A DNA stretch of 47,220 nucleotides from Pseudolabrys sp. (GTDB lineage Bacteria > Pseudomonadota > Alphaproteobacteria > Rhizobiales > Xanthobacteraceae), in assembly GCA_025929185.1 (NCBI GenBank), contig JAICMO010000005.1:1-47220 (forward strand), given 5' to 3'. This document shows, in pieces, positions 25,719 to 34,659 of this stretch (its first letter is position 1; every line of letters starts with the position of its first letter). A program made the position numbers and the translations under genes. The notes beneath the pieces were generated by a model. That model was given only the letters and a program-made list of their open reading frames with translations. It searched no databases and was not told the DNA's origin.

Positions 25719-27809
25719 CTACCCCGCCCGCTCGTGGAAGAAGTCATATATCTTTCGCGCCGTTTCCGCATTAATTCCCGGCACGTTGGCGAGGTCCGGC
25801 AACGAGGCGCGCTCGATCGCCTTCAGCGTGCCGAAATGGCGGAGCAGCGCGCGCTTGCGGGTGGGCCCGATCCCTGGAATTTCCTGCAAGCCGGCTTCAC
25901 GGATGTCCTTCTTGCGGCGGACGCGATGGGAGCCGATGGCGAAGCGGTGCGCCTCGTCGCGCAGCCGCTGGATGAAATAAAGCAGCGGGTCGCGCGGCGG
26001 CAGCTTGAATGGACTGCGGCCGGGCATGAAGAACGTCTCCCGCCCGGCGTCGCGATCCGGCCCTTTGGCGATCGCCACCAGCGGCACGTCGATCAACCCC
26101 AGGGCGGCGAGGGTCTCTTCCGCGGCGCGCAATTGCCCCTGCCCGCCATCGATCAGCACCAGATCGGGCCAGGGGGAGTCGACGTTATCGTCCTCCGGGC
26201 TGTCATCCTTCGAGGCTCGCTGCGCGAGCACCTCAGGATGACGATCGAGCGCATCCCCGGTCCCGCCATCCTGAGGTGCCGGCCGAAGGCCGGCCTCGCA
26301 GGATGACAGCCCGCCCACTATGCGCGGAATTTCCTCCATCAGCCGCTTGAAGCGACGCTGCAAGACTTCGCGCATCATCGCGTAGTCGTCGCCGGGCGTA
26401 AGCTCGGTCGAGCGGATGTTGAACTTGCGATACTGGTTTTTGCGGAAGCCTTCAGGTCCCGCGACGATCATGGCGCCGACCGGATTGCTGCCGGCGATAT
26501 GGCTGTTGTCGTAAACCTCGATCCGACGCGGCACGCGCGTCAGCGAAAAGGTTTCGCTCAATGCCTTGAGCAGGCGCTGCTGCGACGAGGTCTCGGCGAG
26601 CTTGCGCGCCAGCGCCTCGCGCGCATTGGCGAGCGCGTGCGTTACCAATTCCTTGCGCTCACCGCGCTGCGGCACGGCAACGTCGATCTTGTGCCCGGCT
26701 TTCGTGCAAAGCGCTTCCGCCAGCAAAGCTCGCTCCTCGAACTCATGCGAAACGAGAATGCAGCGGGGCGGCGGCTTGTCATCATAAAACTGCGCAAGGA
26801 AGGCGCCCAAGACCTCGCCCGGCCCGAGCGCGCGGTCGGCTTTCGGGAAATAGGCGCGATTGCCCCAGTTCTGCCCGGTGCGGAAAAAGAAAACTTCGAC
26901 GCAACTGAAGCCGCCTTCCTGATGCACGGCAAATACATCGGCTTCCTCGACACTGCGCGGATTGATGCCCTGGTGCGACTGGATCGCCGACAGCGCCGCG
27001 AGACGGTCGCGATAGATCGCCGCGCGCTCGAAATCTGTGGCGGCGGACGCCTTGTCCATTTCCGCCGCCATCTCACGTTGCACCGAGCGGCTGCGGCCCG
27101 ACAGAAACGCATTCGCCTCGCGCACCAGCTCGCCGTAACCGGAAAAATCGATCTCGCGGGTGCACGGCGCCGAGCAACGCTTGATCTGGTAAAGCAAGCA
27201 AGGCCGCGTGCGCGCCTCGAAAAACGAGTCCGAGCACGAGCGCAAGAGGAACGCGCGCTGCAATGCATTGATCGTGCGGTTGACCGCGCCGGCATTGGCG
27301 AACGGCCCGTAGTAGTGGCCCGGCCGCGAGCGCGCGCCGCGGTGCTTCAGGATTTGCGGCGCCCAATGGTCCGACGTGATCAGAATATACGGAAACGATT
27401 TGTCGTCGCGCAGCAGCACGTTGAAGCGCGGGCGCAGCCGCTTGATCAAATTTGCTTCGAGCAACAGCGCTTCGGTTTCGGTCGCCGTGGTGACGAACTC
27501 GAGGGACGCCGTCGCCGCGATCATGCGCGTGATGCGGCTGTCGTGGCCGGTCGGCCGCGTATACGAAGCAATGCGCTTGCGGATGCTCTTCGCCTTGCCG
27601 ACGTAGAGCACGTCGCCTTTGGCGTCGATCATGCGATAGACGCCGGGTGACCTGGGCGCGTGCCTGGCGTCGCGCGCGATCGCGGCATGGCCGGCGGCCA
27701 GCGTGCCGGGCGCTTGCGGCGGTTCCTGTTCGGCTTCCGGCAGCGCCTGCTCCTCGTCTTCCTCGACGAGTTCGCTGGCGGGATCGATGTCTTTTTTCGC
27801 TCCGTTCAT
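25719..27809 (-). CDS. uvrC: Excinuclease ABC subunit C
   Basis: 696 residues. UvrC makes both cuts around a lesion in nucleotide excision repair. GIY-YIG domain ([21 protein letters not shown], about 52-130), Cys-containing link (CSDSF, KRCSAPC), UvrB-binding region ([14 protein letters not shown]), RNase H-like endonuclease part ([17 protein letters not shown] and [10 protein letters not shown]), and tandem HhH motifs at the end ([16 protein letters not shown]). Residues about 501-536 are encoded by palindromic repeat DNA lying between the two halves of the endonuclease domain. The frame is kept. ATG 27809 is chosen over an upstream GTG. Confidence 0.95.
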   Translation of the reverse strand: MNGAKKDIDPASELVEEDEEQALPEAEQEPPQAPGTLAAGHAAIARDARHAPRSPGVYRMIDAKGDVLYVGKAKSIRKRIASYTRPTGHDSRITRMIAATASLEFVTTATETEALLLEANLIKRLRPRFNVLLRDDKSFPYILITSDHWAPQILKHRGARSRPGHYYGPFANAGAVNRTINALQRAFLLRSCSDSFFEARTRPCLLYQIKRCSAPCTREIDFSGYGELVREANAFLSGRSRSVQREMAAEMDKASAATDFERAAIYRDRLAALSAIQSHQGINPRSVEEADVFAVHQEGGFSCVEVFFFRTGQNWGNRAYFPKADRALGPGEVLGAFLAQFYDDKPPPRCILVSHEFEERALLAEALCTKAGHKIDVAVPQRGERKELVTHALANAREALARKLAETSSQQRLLKALSETFSLTRVPRRIEVYDNSHIAGSNPVGAMIVAGPEGFRKNQYRKFNIRSTELTPGDDYAMMREVLQRRFKRLMEEIPRIVGGLSSCEAGLRPAPQDGGTGDALDRHPEVLAQRASKDDSPEDDNVDSPWPDLVLIDGGQGQLRAAEETLAALGLIDVPLVAIAKGPDRDAGRETFFMPGRSPFKLPPRDPLLYFIQRLRDEAHRFAIGSHRVRRKKDIREAGLQEIPGIGPTRKRALLRHFGTLKAIERASLPDLANVPGINAETARKIYDFFHERAG
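26202..26307. repeat. Two palindromic repeats inside uvrC, read in frame
   Basis: 26202-26242 is GTCATCCTTCGAGG...CCTCAGGATGAC, an inverted repeat. 26266-26307 is CCATCCTGAGGTGCC...CGCAGGATGAC, a second one built from related sequence. On the uvrC strand they encode [13 protein letters not shown] and [14 protein letters not shown], peptides often seen where these rhizobial repeats are translated. Confidence 0.85.
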
Positions 27810-28203
27810 GGAACCGCTTAAATAGGGCCGAGCGCGCGCTTTCACAGTTCCGCCAGACGGCGCCGCGCCCCGCGCTTTCGCGCAAGGTCGAGGCGCAACT
27901 CATCCCGCCCGAAACCGACGTTTCAGGTTATCGTAAATGTATCCTGACCGAGCATAGTAAACGGAACGGCGGCTCAACGCGCGCGAATAACCGTTCTTTA
28001 GGGATAGCGGCCGGAAGCCGTTTCGCGATTCATATCCGCTTAACGTAAAGTACCCGATAAATCCTTCACCAAATTGTCGATCTTTTGCCGATTGGTCGGC
28101 TCCATCTCGCGCAATTGTCTCGCCAATGCGAGCGTGCCGCAAAGGCCGACAGGGGTCGATTCCCGCGCGTAAGGCGGCGAATCGAGTGAGTGTGGAGGGT
28201 TTG
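27810..28203. other. Gene-free divergent region, uvrC to first barrel gene
   Basis: 394 nt, more A/T-rich in 27920-28080. No credible gene or RNA. It must hold the promoters for uvrC and the 28204 gene, but I could not pick confident boxes. TCAGG and CCTGA around 27927-27950 form a weak inverted repeat. Confidence 0.4.
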
Positions 28204-28815
28204 ATGAAGAAAGCAATCTGTGCGGCTGCGACTGCGCTGACCGCCATGTCGGGCGCGGCAGTCGCCGCCGATTTTCCGGGAGGCGCTCCGTATTATGCGC
28301 CTGCCCCCCGCTATTACAATTGGGCCGGCGCCTATGCGGGCGCCAATATTGGCTATCAGTGGGGTGACATCACCAATAACCCGACCAATCCGAGCGGCAT
28401 CGAAGGCGGCTTGCAAGCGGGTTACAACTGGCAGAGAGGGCAATTCGTGTTCGGCGCCGAGGCCGATCTCCAGGCGTCCGGCGCCGAGGATACGTTCGCT
28501 CCCTACAAGTTTTCCAATCCCTGGTTCGGAACTCTGCGCGGCCGCGCGGGCGTCGCGTTCAACAACATCCTCTTTTACGGCACGCTCGGCCTCGCGGTGG
28601 GCGAATTGAAGGGTCAGAATTTCGCGCTCGAGGAAACAAAAACGCACGGTGGCTGGGCCGGCGGTCTCGGCCTCGAAGTCGGATTCAATCCGAACTGGTC
28701 GGCGCGCGTCGAATATCTCTACATGGATCTGAGCAGCCGCGCCTATTCGATCACCGGCGTCGACAACGGGCTGCAGACGAACATGATCCGCTTTGGAATC
28801 AACTATCACTTCTGA
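28204..28815 (+). CDS. Outer-membrane beta-barrel protein, Omp25/RopB-like
   Basis: 203 residues. Signal peptide (MKKAICAAATALTAMSGAAVA) and a short Pro/Tyr linker (YYAPAPRYY), then an eight-strand barrel: NWAGAYAGANIGYQWGD, GIEGGLQAGYNWQRGQFVFG, AGGLGLEVGFNPNWSARVEY and the terminal IRFGINYHF. The ending in Phe fits BAM-dependent outer-membrane insertion. Start secured by GGAGGG 5 nt upstream. First of three barrel genes in a row but clearly more diverged than the other two. Followed by an intrinsic terminator. Confidence 0.88.
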   Translation: MKKAICAAATALTAMSGAAVAADFPGGAPYYAPAPRYYNWAGAYAGANIGYQWGDITNNPTNPSGIEGGLQAGYNWQRGQFVFGAEADLQASGAEDTFAPYKFSNPWFGTLRGRAGVAFNNILFYGTLGLAVGELKGQNFALEETKTHGGWAGGLGLEVGFNPNWSARVEYLYMDLSSRAYSITGVDNGLQTNMIRFGINYHF

Positions 28816-28833
28816 TCGAGAACGGCTGGCGCG

Positions 28834-28866
28834 AAAAGCCCCGGCGCACGCAGCCCGGGGCTTTTT
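28834..28866 (+). terminator. Intrinsic terminator of barrel gene 1
   Basis: AAAAGCCCCGG-CGCACGCAG-CCCGGGGCTTTTT: strong stem and T run 18 nt after the stop at 28815. Confidence 0.88.
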
Positions 28867-29091
28867 CGTATTCGCCATCTCTCTGCATCTGCCTAAAGTA
28901 TTACGCGGCGAAGTCCGCTCCACGCGCTCGCAAATTCTGGCGAGAGCGTGGCATCACTTCGGCGCAAATGAGATGAAATGTTGTGCCAAGTCATTGCACG
29001 CCTGTGTCTTGCTTGCACTAGACAGAAGGCCGGTTCCGAATACTTTGCTCATCGATCCCTGAGTGAGTAGGGCGTATTGGAGGGTTGTGGA

Positions 29092-29748
29092 ATGAAGCGT
29101 GTGGTTTTGGCGGGCGCCGCAGCGTTCGCGATGATTGCAACAACGGCATCGGCGGCTGATCTGGGACGACGTCCGATGATGCCGACGAAGGCGCCGGAAT
29201 ACGTTGCGCCGTACACTTGGACCGGCTTTTACATCGGCATCAACGGCGGCGGCGGCTTTGGTCGCTCCTCTTTCTCTGATCCGTTCGCGAGCGGCAACTT
29301 TGACCTCTCCGGTGGCGTCGTCGGCGGTACGCTCGGTTACAATTGGCAAACCGGCCCGCTCGTCCTGGGTCTCGAAGGCGACATCGACTGGAGCGGCATC
29401 CGCGGCGACGGCCTGTGTGGCCCTGCCGCCCTTAGCTGCGAAACGCGCAACGATTGGCTCGGCACCTTCCGCGGGCGCGTAGGCTATGCCGCCAACATGT
29501 TCATGCCTTACATCACCGGCGGCCTCGCCGTCGGCAACATCAAGACGAGCATCGCAGGCGTCGGCAGCACCGATCAGACGAACGCCGGTTGGACGATCGG
29601 CGCCGGACTCGAAACGAAGATCGCCGGACCGTGGTCCGCCAAGATCGAATATCTTTTCGTCGACCTCGGCCGTGGCGATTCGATCCTCGGCTCCGACGCA
29701 GACTTCCGCACCAACCTGGTGCGGGCGGGCGTGAATTACCGGTTCTAA
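29092..29748 (+). CDS. Outer-membrane beta-barrel protein, Omp25-like
   Basis: 218 residues. Signal peptide ends at ASAADLGRR; the linker MPTKAPEYVAPYTWTGFYIG is the usual lead-in for rhizobial Omp25/Omp31-type porin-like barrels. Repeated amphipathic strands and a conserved FRGRVGYAAN turn lead to the last strand NLVRAGVNYRF. ATG 29092 has TTGGAGGG 7 nt upstream. Very close in sequence to the 29963 gene: most differences between the two genes are in third codon positions in the compared strands. Confidence 0.9.
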   Translation: MKRVVLAGAAAFAMIATTASAADLGRRPMMPTKAPEYVAPYTWTGFYIGINGGGGFGRSSFSDPFASGNFDLSGGVVGGTLGYNWQTGPLVLGLEGDIDWSGIRGDGLCGPAALSCETRNDWLGTFRGRVGYAANMFMPYITGGLAVGNIKTSIAGVGSTDQTNAGWTIGAGLETKIAGPWSAKIEYLFVDLGRGDSILGSDADFRTNLVRAGVNYRF

Positions 29749-29770
29749 TCGGAGCGGCTGACTTCTCCGT

Positions 29771-29803
29771 AAAGTCCCGGAACGAAAGTTCCGGGACTTT
29801 TTG
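29771..29803 (+). terminator. Intrinsic terminator of barrel gene 2
   Basis: AAAGTCCCGGAA-CGAAAG-TTCCGGGACTTTTT, a 12-bp stem and T run 22 nt after the stop. Confidence 0.9.
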
Positions 29804-29962
29804 TTCGGCGAGCATGTTGCCGCAATAACACGACGCTGGGGTTCCTGCAGAACTGTCACGATTTCGGCACAAAATTAGGAACTGTTCCGCAGCCAGCGAG
29901 TTGAGCGGCCATCGGGGGACGGTGCACTCGCAACCGTCCAGCTACATTCAATGAGGTGCATC

Positions 29963-30631
29963 ATGCGTAGGTATCTTCATGCCGGCATGCTGGTTGCGGT
30001 TGCAGCGTTCATCGGCGTTACAACGGCATCAGCGGCTGATCTTGGGCGGCGCGAGGCGCTGCCGGCCAAAGCGCCGCCTTACGTCGAGCCGGTTTATAAT
30101 TGGACCGGCTTCTACGTCGGCATCAACGGCGGCGGCGGCTTCGGCCGCTCCTCGTTCTCCGATCCTTTCCCGAGCGACAGATTCAACGTCTCCGGCGGGT
30201 TGGTCGGCGGCACGCTCGGCTACAACTGGGAGTCAGGACCGATCGTATGGGGCCTTGAGGGCGACATCGATTGGAGCAGCATTCGCGGCAGCGCGGATTG
30301 CGGCATCGCCACCACCTGCCACCTGCGCAACGATTGGCTCGGCACCTTCCGCGGCCGTGTCGGTTACGCAATCACGCCGAGCCTGCTGCCGTACATCACC
30401 GGCGGTCTCGCGGTCGGCAACATCAAGCAGTCGATCGATTTCGTCGGAAGCTCGGATGAGACGAAGGCGGGCTGGACGGTCGGCGCCGGGCTTGAAGCGC
30501 GGATCAGCGGACCGTGGACGGCCAAGATCGAGTATCTGTTCGTCGATCTCGGCCACGGTGATCCGATCTTCGGGTCGGACGCGAAATTCCACGCCAACCT
30601 CGTCCGCGCGGGCGTGAACTACAAGTTCTGA
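29963..30631 (+). CDS. Outer-membrane beta-barrel protein, Omp25-like, paralogue
   Basis: 222 residues from ATG 29963, which has GAGG 6 nt upstream; ATG 29951 overlaps that site and is less likely. Signal peptide to ASAADLGRR, linker KAPPYVEPVYNWTGFYVG, barrel to NLVRAGVNYKF. It shares long blocks with the 29092 protein (GINGGGGFGRSSFSDPF, GGTLGYNW, RNDWLGTFRGRVGYA), so the two come from a tandem duplication. The changes are mainly synonymous, so both copies look functional. Confidence 0.9.
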   Translation: MRRYLHAGMLVAVAAFIGVTTASAADLGRREALPAKAPPYVEPVYNWTGFYVGINGGGGFGRSSFSDPFPSDRFNVSGGLVGGTLGYNWESGPIVWGLEGDIDWSSIRGSADCGIATTCHLRNDWLGTFRGRVGYAITPSLLPYITGGLAVGNIKQSIDFVGSSDETKAGWTVGAGLEARISGPWTAKIEYLFVDLGHGDPIFGSDAKFHANLVRAGVNYKF

Positions 30632-30662
30632 GGACGCAGATCAGAGTGGTGTACGTGAAACC

Positions 30663-30694
30663 GAAAGCCCCGGTGTGAGCCGGGGCTTTTGTTT
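30663..30694 (+). terminator. Intrinsic terminator of barrel gene 3
   Basis: GAAAGCCCCGG-TGTGAG-CCGGGGCTTTTGTTTT. It ends at the stop codon of the convergent transferase gene and may stop both transcripts. Confidence 0.85.
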
Positions 30695-31303
30695 TCAGGC
30701 CGCCACTTTCGTGTGCGCGAAAGCGGGCACCCGTGCGGCAAATTCATCGTGCCAGGCTACGAGCCGCGGATGATCCCTGCGCCAACTGCCATTGAAGCGA
30801 AGATCGCGATAGCCGAGCACGCAAGCCAGCGCGATTTGTCCAACATCCGGCACCGCGCTCAGCTTCGGCACCGCCGCCTCAAGTGAAGCAAGGCCGCGCG
30901 CGACTTTCCCTTCCTGCCGCTCGACCCACGACTGGACGCGCATGTTCTCCGGACGATAGCGGCCTTCGTAAACCAGCAGCAACGAAGCATCGAGAATGCC
31001 GTCGCACAATGCTTGCAGACGCAGCGCCGCAAAACGCATGGCGGCATCGCGCGGCACGATGAGCCCGCCGCCGGCGCGGTGATCGAGGTATTCGAGAATG
31101 ACGCGCGAGTCGAAGTAGCTCGTCCCGTCCTCGACGATCAGCGTCGGGATTTTGCCGAGTGGATTTTCCTCGCGGATCGTATCGCCGGAATCGTTGAGGT
31201 CGGTGTCACGCACGTCGATCTCGCCATCGAGCTTAAGTAAGCTTGCTGCGATGCGCACCTTGCGGCCGAACGGCGAAGCGGGAGAAGAGCGCAGGATCAT
31301 CAT
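30695..31303 (-). CDS. Glutathione S-transferase family protein
   Basis: 202 residues. N-terminal thioredoxin-like domain with the start MILRSSPASPFGRKVRIAA (Ser in the activation position), NPLGKIPTLIVEDG and DSRVILEYLD, then the all-helical C-terminal domain with the ALACVLGYRDLRF segment. A generic cytosolic GST; substrate unknown. ATG 31303 is chosen for GGAGGG at a usable distance; a GTG at 31315 is possible. Confidence 0.87.
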   Translation of the reverse strand: MMILRSSPASPFGRKVRIAASLLKLDGEIDVRDTDLNDSGDTIREENPLGKIPTLIVEDGTSYFDSRVILEYLDHRAGGGLIVPRDAAMRFAALRLQALCDGILDASLLLVYEGRYRPENMRVQSWVERQEGKVARGLASLEAAVPKLSAVPDVGQIALACVLGYRDLRFNGSWRRDHPRLVAWHDEFAARVPAFAHTKVAA

Positions 31304-31366
31304 GGAAAAAATCACCCTCCCGCCAAAGCGGGATCACCGCGCGGCTGTCGAATGAGGAAATCGCGA

Positions 31367-31390
31367 GCGGGCGCCGATGCCGGCGCCCGC
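31367..31390 (-). terminator. Hairpin after the cold-shock gene
   Basis: GCGGGCGCCGG-CAT-CGGCGCCCGC starts 8 nt after the csp stop (minus strand). The T tract is poor (GCGATTT), so termination is probable but not certain. Confidence 0.5.
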
Positions 31391-31398
31391 AAGTTTAA

Positions 31399-31614
31399 TC
31401 AGCCGGTGACCACCAGGTTCACCGCTTTTGGGCCTTTGCCCTTCTTGTCGGGCTCCACATCGAAGCTGATGCGCTGGCCTTCGTTGAGTCCCTTGAGGCC
31501 GGCTTGCTCGACGGCGGTGATGTGCACGAACACGTCGCGACCGCCGTCATCCGGCTTCACGAATCCGTAGCCTCTCTCGCTGTTGAAGAATTTCACGACA
31601 CCCGTCTGCGCCAT
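31399..31614 (-). CDS. Cold-shock protein, CspA family
   Basis: 71 residues. One S1-like cold-shock domain: GVVKFFNSERGYGFVKPDDGG (RNP1 region), DVFVHITAVEQAG (RNP2) and the ending GPKAVNLVVTG. It binds single-stranded RNA and DNA and melts RNA structure. ATG 31614 has GAGGAG about 8 nt upstream. The 200-nt leader up to rlmJ may regulate it, as in other csp genes, but I could not define a structure. The family has several members per genome, so cspA is not assumed. Confidence 0.94.
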   Translation of the reverse strand: MAQTGVVKFFNSERGYGFVKPDDGGRDVFVHITAVEQAGLKGLNEGQRISFDVEPDKKGKGPKAVNLVVTG

Positions 31615-31812
31615 CTGGAAAACTCCTCTCCCCGTACTGCTTTGCCGCCAGCCCCCACGGCGTGGCGGCTCGGCCGGACATTCACATTCGGGGAAAGCGT
31701 CGGCCGCTCCCAAACGGCCTCAGTCACTCCGCCGGCCCCCACAGGAGGCGGAACGTCACTGCCAAGTCCCGGAACTAGACACCAAGCGGAAGCCTGTGGA
31801 AAGAGCCTCGCA

Positions 31813-32670
31813 TCAGACCGCAGCTTCCTTAGCCAGCCAATCGAGCGCGTGGCCGCCTTTCCCGTTGCGGCCCAACGCCTTGGCAAGCTCCGGCAAAAGA
31901 ACTGCGAGCTCGGCCTCCAGCGTCCACGGCGGATTGACGAGGATCAATCCGGAGCCGTTCAGGCGGCTTGGATCGGACAGCGGCGCGACCGTCAGCTCAG
32001 CCCGCAGGGTCTTGGCGATGCCGAGACGGCGGATGCTTTTGGCCAGCGCGTTGGGCTCGGGGCGGCCTTTGATCGGATACCAGAGCGCGAAAATTCCGGT
32101 CGACCACTTGCGATGGGCGGCGGCGAGCCCGCGCGAGAGACGGATGAAATCGCTGTCTTGCTCGAACGACGGATCGATCAGCACGAGGCCGCGGCGCTCT
32201 TTCGGCGGCACGTAGGCGTCGAGCGCGGTCCAGCCGTCGATCTGAAGAGTCTTGATGCGGGAGTCGCCGCGCAAATTGCTCGCCAGAGCGCGCGCCGCTT
32301 TCGGTTCGAGCTCACAGGCAATGAGGCGATCCTGCGGACGCAGCCACGCGCGCACAAGCGCGGGCGAACCGGGGTAATGCCTGAGCTGCCCGCGCTCGTT
32401 GAGCGCGGCGACGACGTCGAGATACGGCTTCAGCAGAGCGGAGACCTTTTCGGATCGCTGCATCGAAAGCAGCCGTTCGATGCCCTGATGCCACTCGGCG
32501 CCGCGTGTCGCTTCGTCGCCGGAGAGATCGTAGACGCCGGCGCCGGCATGCGTATCGATCACGCGGAAAGCCGCCGGCTTGCCGCGCAAATAAGCGAGGA
32601 TGCGGCAGAGCACGGCGTGCTTGAAAACGTCGGCAAAGCCGCCGGCGTGAAAGGCGTGGCGGTAATTCAA
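31813..32670 (-). CDS. rlmJ: 23S rRNA (adenine2030-N6)-methyltransferase
   Basis: 285 residues. The family start (M)NYRHAFHAGGFADVFKHAVL is preceded by a TGA two codons upstream, so translation must begin at TTG (32670). The SAM loop region IDTHAGAGVYDL is present. Motif IV, normally DPPY or DPPF, reads DPSF (residues 166-169). Later GIFALWYPIK and LVNPPWTLE are as in RlmJ. The enzyme methylates A2030 of 23S rRNA. Confidence 0.93.
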   Translation of the reverse strand: MNYRHAFHAGGFADVFKHAVLCRILAYLRGKPAAFRVIDTHAGAGVYDLSGDEATRGAEWHQGIERLLSMQRSEKVSALLKPYLDVVAALNERGQLRHYPGSPALVRAWLRPQDRLIACELEPKAARALASNLRGDSRIKTLQIDGWTALDAYVPPKERRGLVLIDPSFEQDSDFIRLSRGLAAAHRKWSTGIFALWYPIKGRPEPNALAKSIRRLGIAKTLRAELTVAPLSDPSRLNGSGLILVNPPWTLEAELAVLLPELAKALGRNGKGGHALDWLAKEAAV

Positions 32671-32897
32671 GGCTCAAGACCCGCGTTGCGCCGCATGCCT
32701 AGCGCGCAATGGATGCTTGCGCCAGAGCAATGCGGCTCTTTGCAACTGAGGCCAGTCACAAGTGAGGCCGAGCCGAACGAATGCGCGCGATGCCGGCGCG
32801 GAAGCAGCAGAGCAGAGACAGCACCGCCGCGCCCGCGCGGACCCAGGCGCGCGGACGCGCCGGTGCGAAGACGCGTGGCGCGCTTGGCTTGCGGCCG

Positions 32898-33608
32898 CTA
32901 CGGCTGAGCCGCTACTTCCGCCTGGCGGCCGCCGCGCATCGGCGGCATCACGATATTGCCGCGCCGGCAGGTCTCGCGCGCGACTTCCGCGCAATCGCGA
33001 AAGCTGAAATCCTTGCCAAGGCACACGCGCACCTCGCGCAGGCGCTTGCTATCGCAGACGACCGCCATCCCGTTGGTCGACAGGCCGGGATTTGCTTTGG
33101 CGAACGCGTCCTCGACTTCGGCGGGCGTCACGGTGCGCGCCGCCGAAAGCGCGACAAATTCCGCCGGGATTTTCACGGCCGCGCGCGCCTTATGCACGGC
33201 GTCGAAGTAATCGTGCGCGTTCATGCCCGAGCAGGTGCCGTGCCGATCCCATTCATGAAAGACGAGCCGCGGGCTCGGCATCACATCGAGCACCGACGAG
33301 ACGGTCGCGCGATCGAGCCGCGGCGCCGGCACCTGGCAATAGGACGGATAGCCGTGCTCGTACTGCGGCCATAGCCCGTGCACCACGAAGGCATAGGGCC
33401 GCGCGCCGCACTGCGGGTCGGGACGCCGGTTGCCGGCGCGCTGGCGCTGCCCGTCGCAGAACGTCGGCGACCAGGAAAGCGCCAGGACATAAAAGTCGAA
33501 CTTACCGGGTTGATTGCGGCCTTCGGCTTGCGCCAATGCGGCGGGATTATGGGACAAAAAGAGAACAGCGAGAACGACGGCAAAAAGCGAACCACAGCGG
33601 CTGATCAT
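32898..33608 (-). CDS. RNase T2 family ribonuclease, periplasmic
   Basis: 236 residues. Signal peptide to AALAQA. Both catalytic segments are intact: CAS I FVVHGLWPQYE and CAS II HEWDRHGTC, with Cys pairs as in the family. RNase T2 enzymes (such as E. coli RNase I) cut RNA without base specificity and scavenge extracytoplasmic RNA. ATG 33608 follows GGAGGCG. A stretch of basic residues at the end (GGRQAEVAAQP) is not conserved. Confidence 0.92.
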   Translation of the reverse strand: MISRCGSLFAVVLAVLFLSHNPAALAQAEGRNQPGKFDFYVLALSWSPTFCDGQRQRAGNRRPDPQCGARPYAFVVHGLWPQYEHGYPSYCQVPAPRLDRATVSSVLDVMPSPRLVFHEWDRHGTCSGMNAHDYFDAVHKARAAVKIPAEFVALSAARTVTPAEVEDAFAKANPGLSTNGMAVVCDSKRLREVRVCLGKDFSFRDCAEVARETCRRGNIVMPPMRGGRQAEVAAQP

Positions 33609-33704
33609 GGACGCCTCCAAAACACAACTGGCAGCGGAACTTTAGCGCCGCAGAGGAATAAATCAAGAACAAAAAGAATACAAATGTAGGCTCGATTGGC
33701 CCGT

Positions 33705-34172
33705 TCAGGGCCGCGCCATTTTGCAACCTGGGTTATAGGCCCAGTTGCGGTCGAGACCGACGACGCACCATTCGACGCCCCAGACGGCGCCGATAATGCC
33801 GGTGTCCTCACCGATCCAATAGTCGACCCGGCGCTTGCGTCCGTCGCTCACCAGGGCAGTCGCCCGGCAGAACCGCCGCGGGATCGTATCCGGCGCCCAG
33901 GGCCGGAAGGCCGTTTGACGCACATGCTCGAAGCCGAGAATTTGGAGGTCCGAATTCCAAAAACGGCTCTCCTTTTCGGCAAAACGCCAGGTGATCGTTT
34001 CCAGCGCGGCCTCGCAGGCGGGCAGCACGCCGTCGTAGCGCGGACCGCTCAGATAGAAGTTTTTCTCGAGCCAGCTCGCGGCAGACGCTGGCGTCAGCGC
34101 GACAAGGCCCAAAGCGGCGGCGAGGACAACGCTGTGCACCAGCGGCGGCAATCGACCAGACCAGCCCGACAT
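33705..34172 (-). CDS. Exported hypothetical protein
   Basis: 155 residues. Signal peptide up to ASAAS (about residue 32). The mature part has four Cys (LPACEAAL, RRFCRATAL, VEWCVVGL, NPGCKMARP), several Trp and a WLEKNFYLSGPRYDG start, consistent with a small disulfide-bonded periplasmic protein. Similar sequences occur in Rhizobiales, function unknown. ATG 34172 has GGGAGAAG 4 nt upstream. Confidence 0.7.
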   Translation of the reverse strand: MSGWSGRLPPLVHSVVLAAALGLVALTPASAASWLEKNFYLSGPRYDGVLPACEAALETITWRFAEKESRFWNSDLQILGFEHVRQTAFRPWAPDTIPRRFCRATALVSDGRKRRVDYWIGEDTGIIGAVWGVEWCVVGLDRNWAYNPGCKMARP

Positions 34173-34387
34173 GTTCTTCTCCCTGACAGCCTTGCCGTTT
34201 TTACCACAGATTTCTCACCGGCGCGCGCACTTGACCACAGCTTTGCGACGCACCGGCCTCGTGAGGCAAGGCTCGCCCCGCATCATCCACAGTGCGAATC
34301 AGCGTGGCAAGTCGCATATTGCTGAGCGGATTCGCATCGGCGGGAACGTGGTCGTTCCCGGCGCATTGCTGTGAGCGGGGTGGCGGC

Positions 34388-34648
34388 ATGGGCCAACGTA
34401 TCATGATTTATGCAGCGGCGTTTTGCGGCCTGTTGCTTGGCGGATGCGCCGGGCCGGGGCCCGGCGTCACCGGCAACGACACCGGCGGGATATTCCCGTG
34501 GTCGCGGGAAAACCGAATTCATGCGCGCGAAATCGCGGCGGAGCATTGCGCACGGTACTTCAAGCGCGCGCACATCAACGCCGTGGTGCCTGGATACGGC
34601 AATTACATAAGTTTTTCGTGCCGTTTCGACCGGCGCTATATCCACTAG
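34388..34648 (+). CDS. Small lipoprotein of unknown function
   Basis: 86 residues. MGQRIMIYAAAFCGLLLGGC is a lipoprotein signal with LGGC lipobox; an internal ATG at 34403 would also keep it. The mature part is short, with REIAAEHCARYFKRAHINAV and a strand-rich end (YGNYISFSCRFD) with a Cys pair. Family not recognised. It converges on rsmE, with 11 nt between the stops. The upstream site GGGGTGGCGGC is usable. Confidence 0.65.
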   Translation: MGQRIMIYAAAFCGLLLGGCAGPGPGVTGNDTGGIFPWSRENRIHAREIAAEHCARYFKRAHINAVVPGYGNYISFSCRFDRRYIH

Positions 34649-34659
34649 TTACCGGCGCT

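Noticed and set aside
26499-27650. 383-codon open frame antisense to uvrC
   Set aside because: Shadow of uvrC, with no ribosome binding site or recognisable domain.
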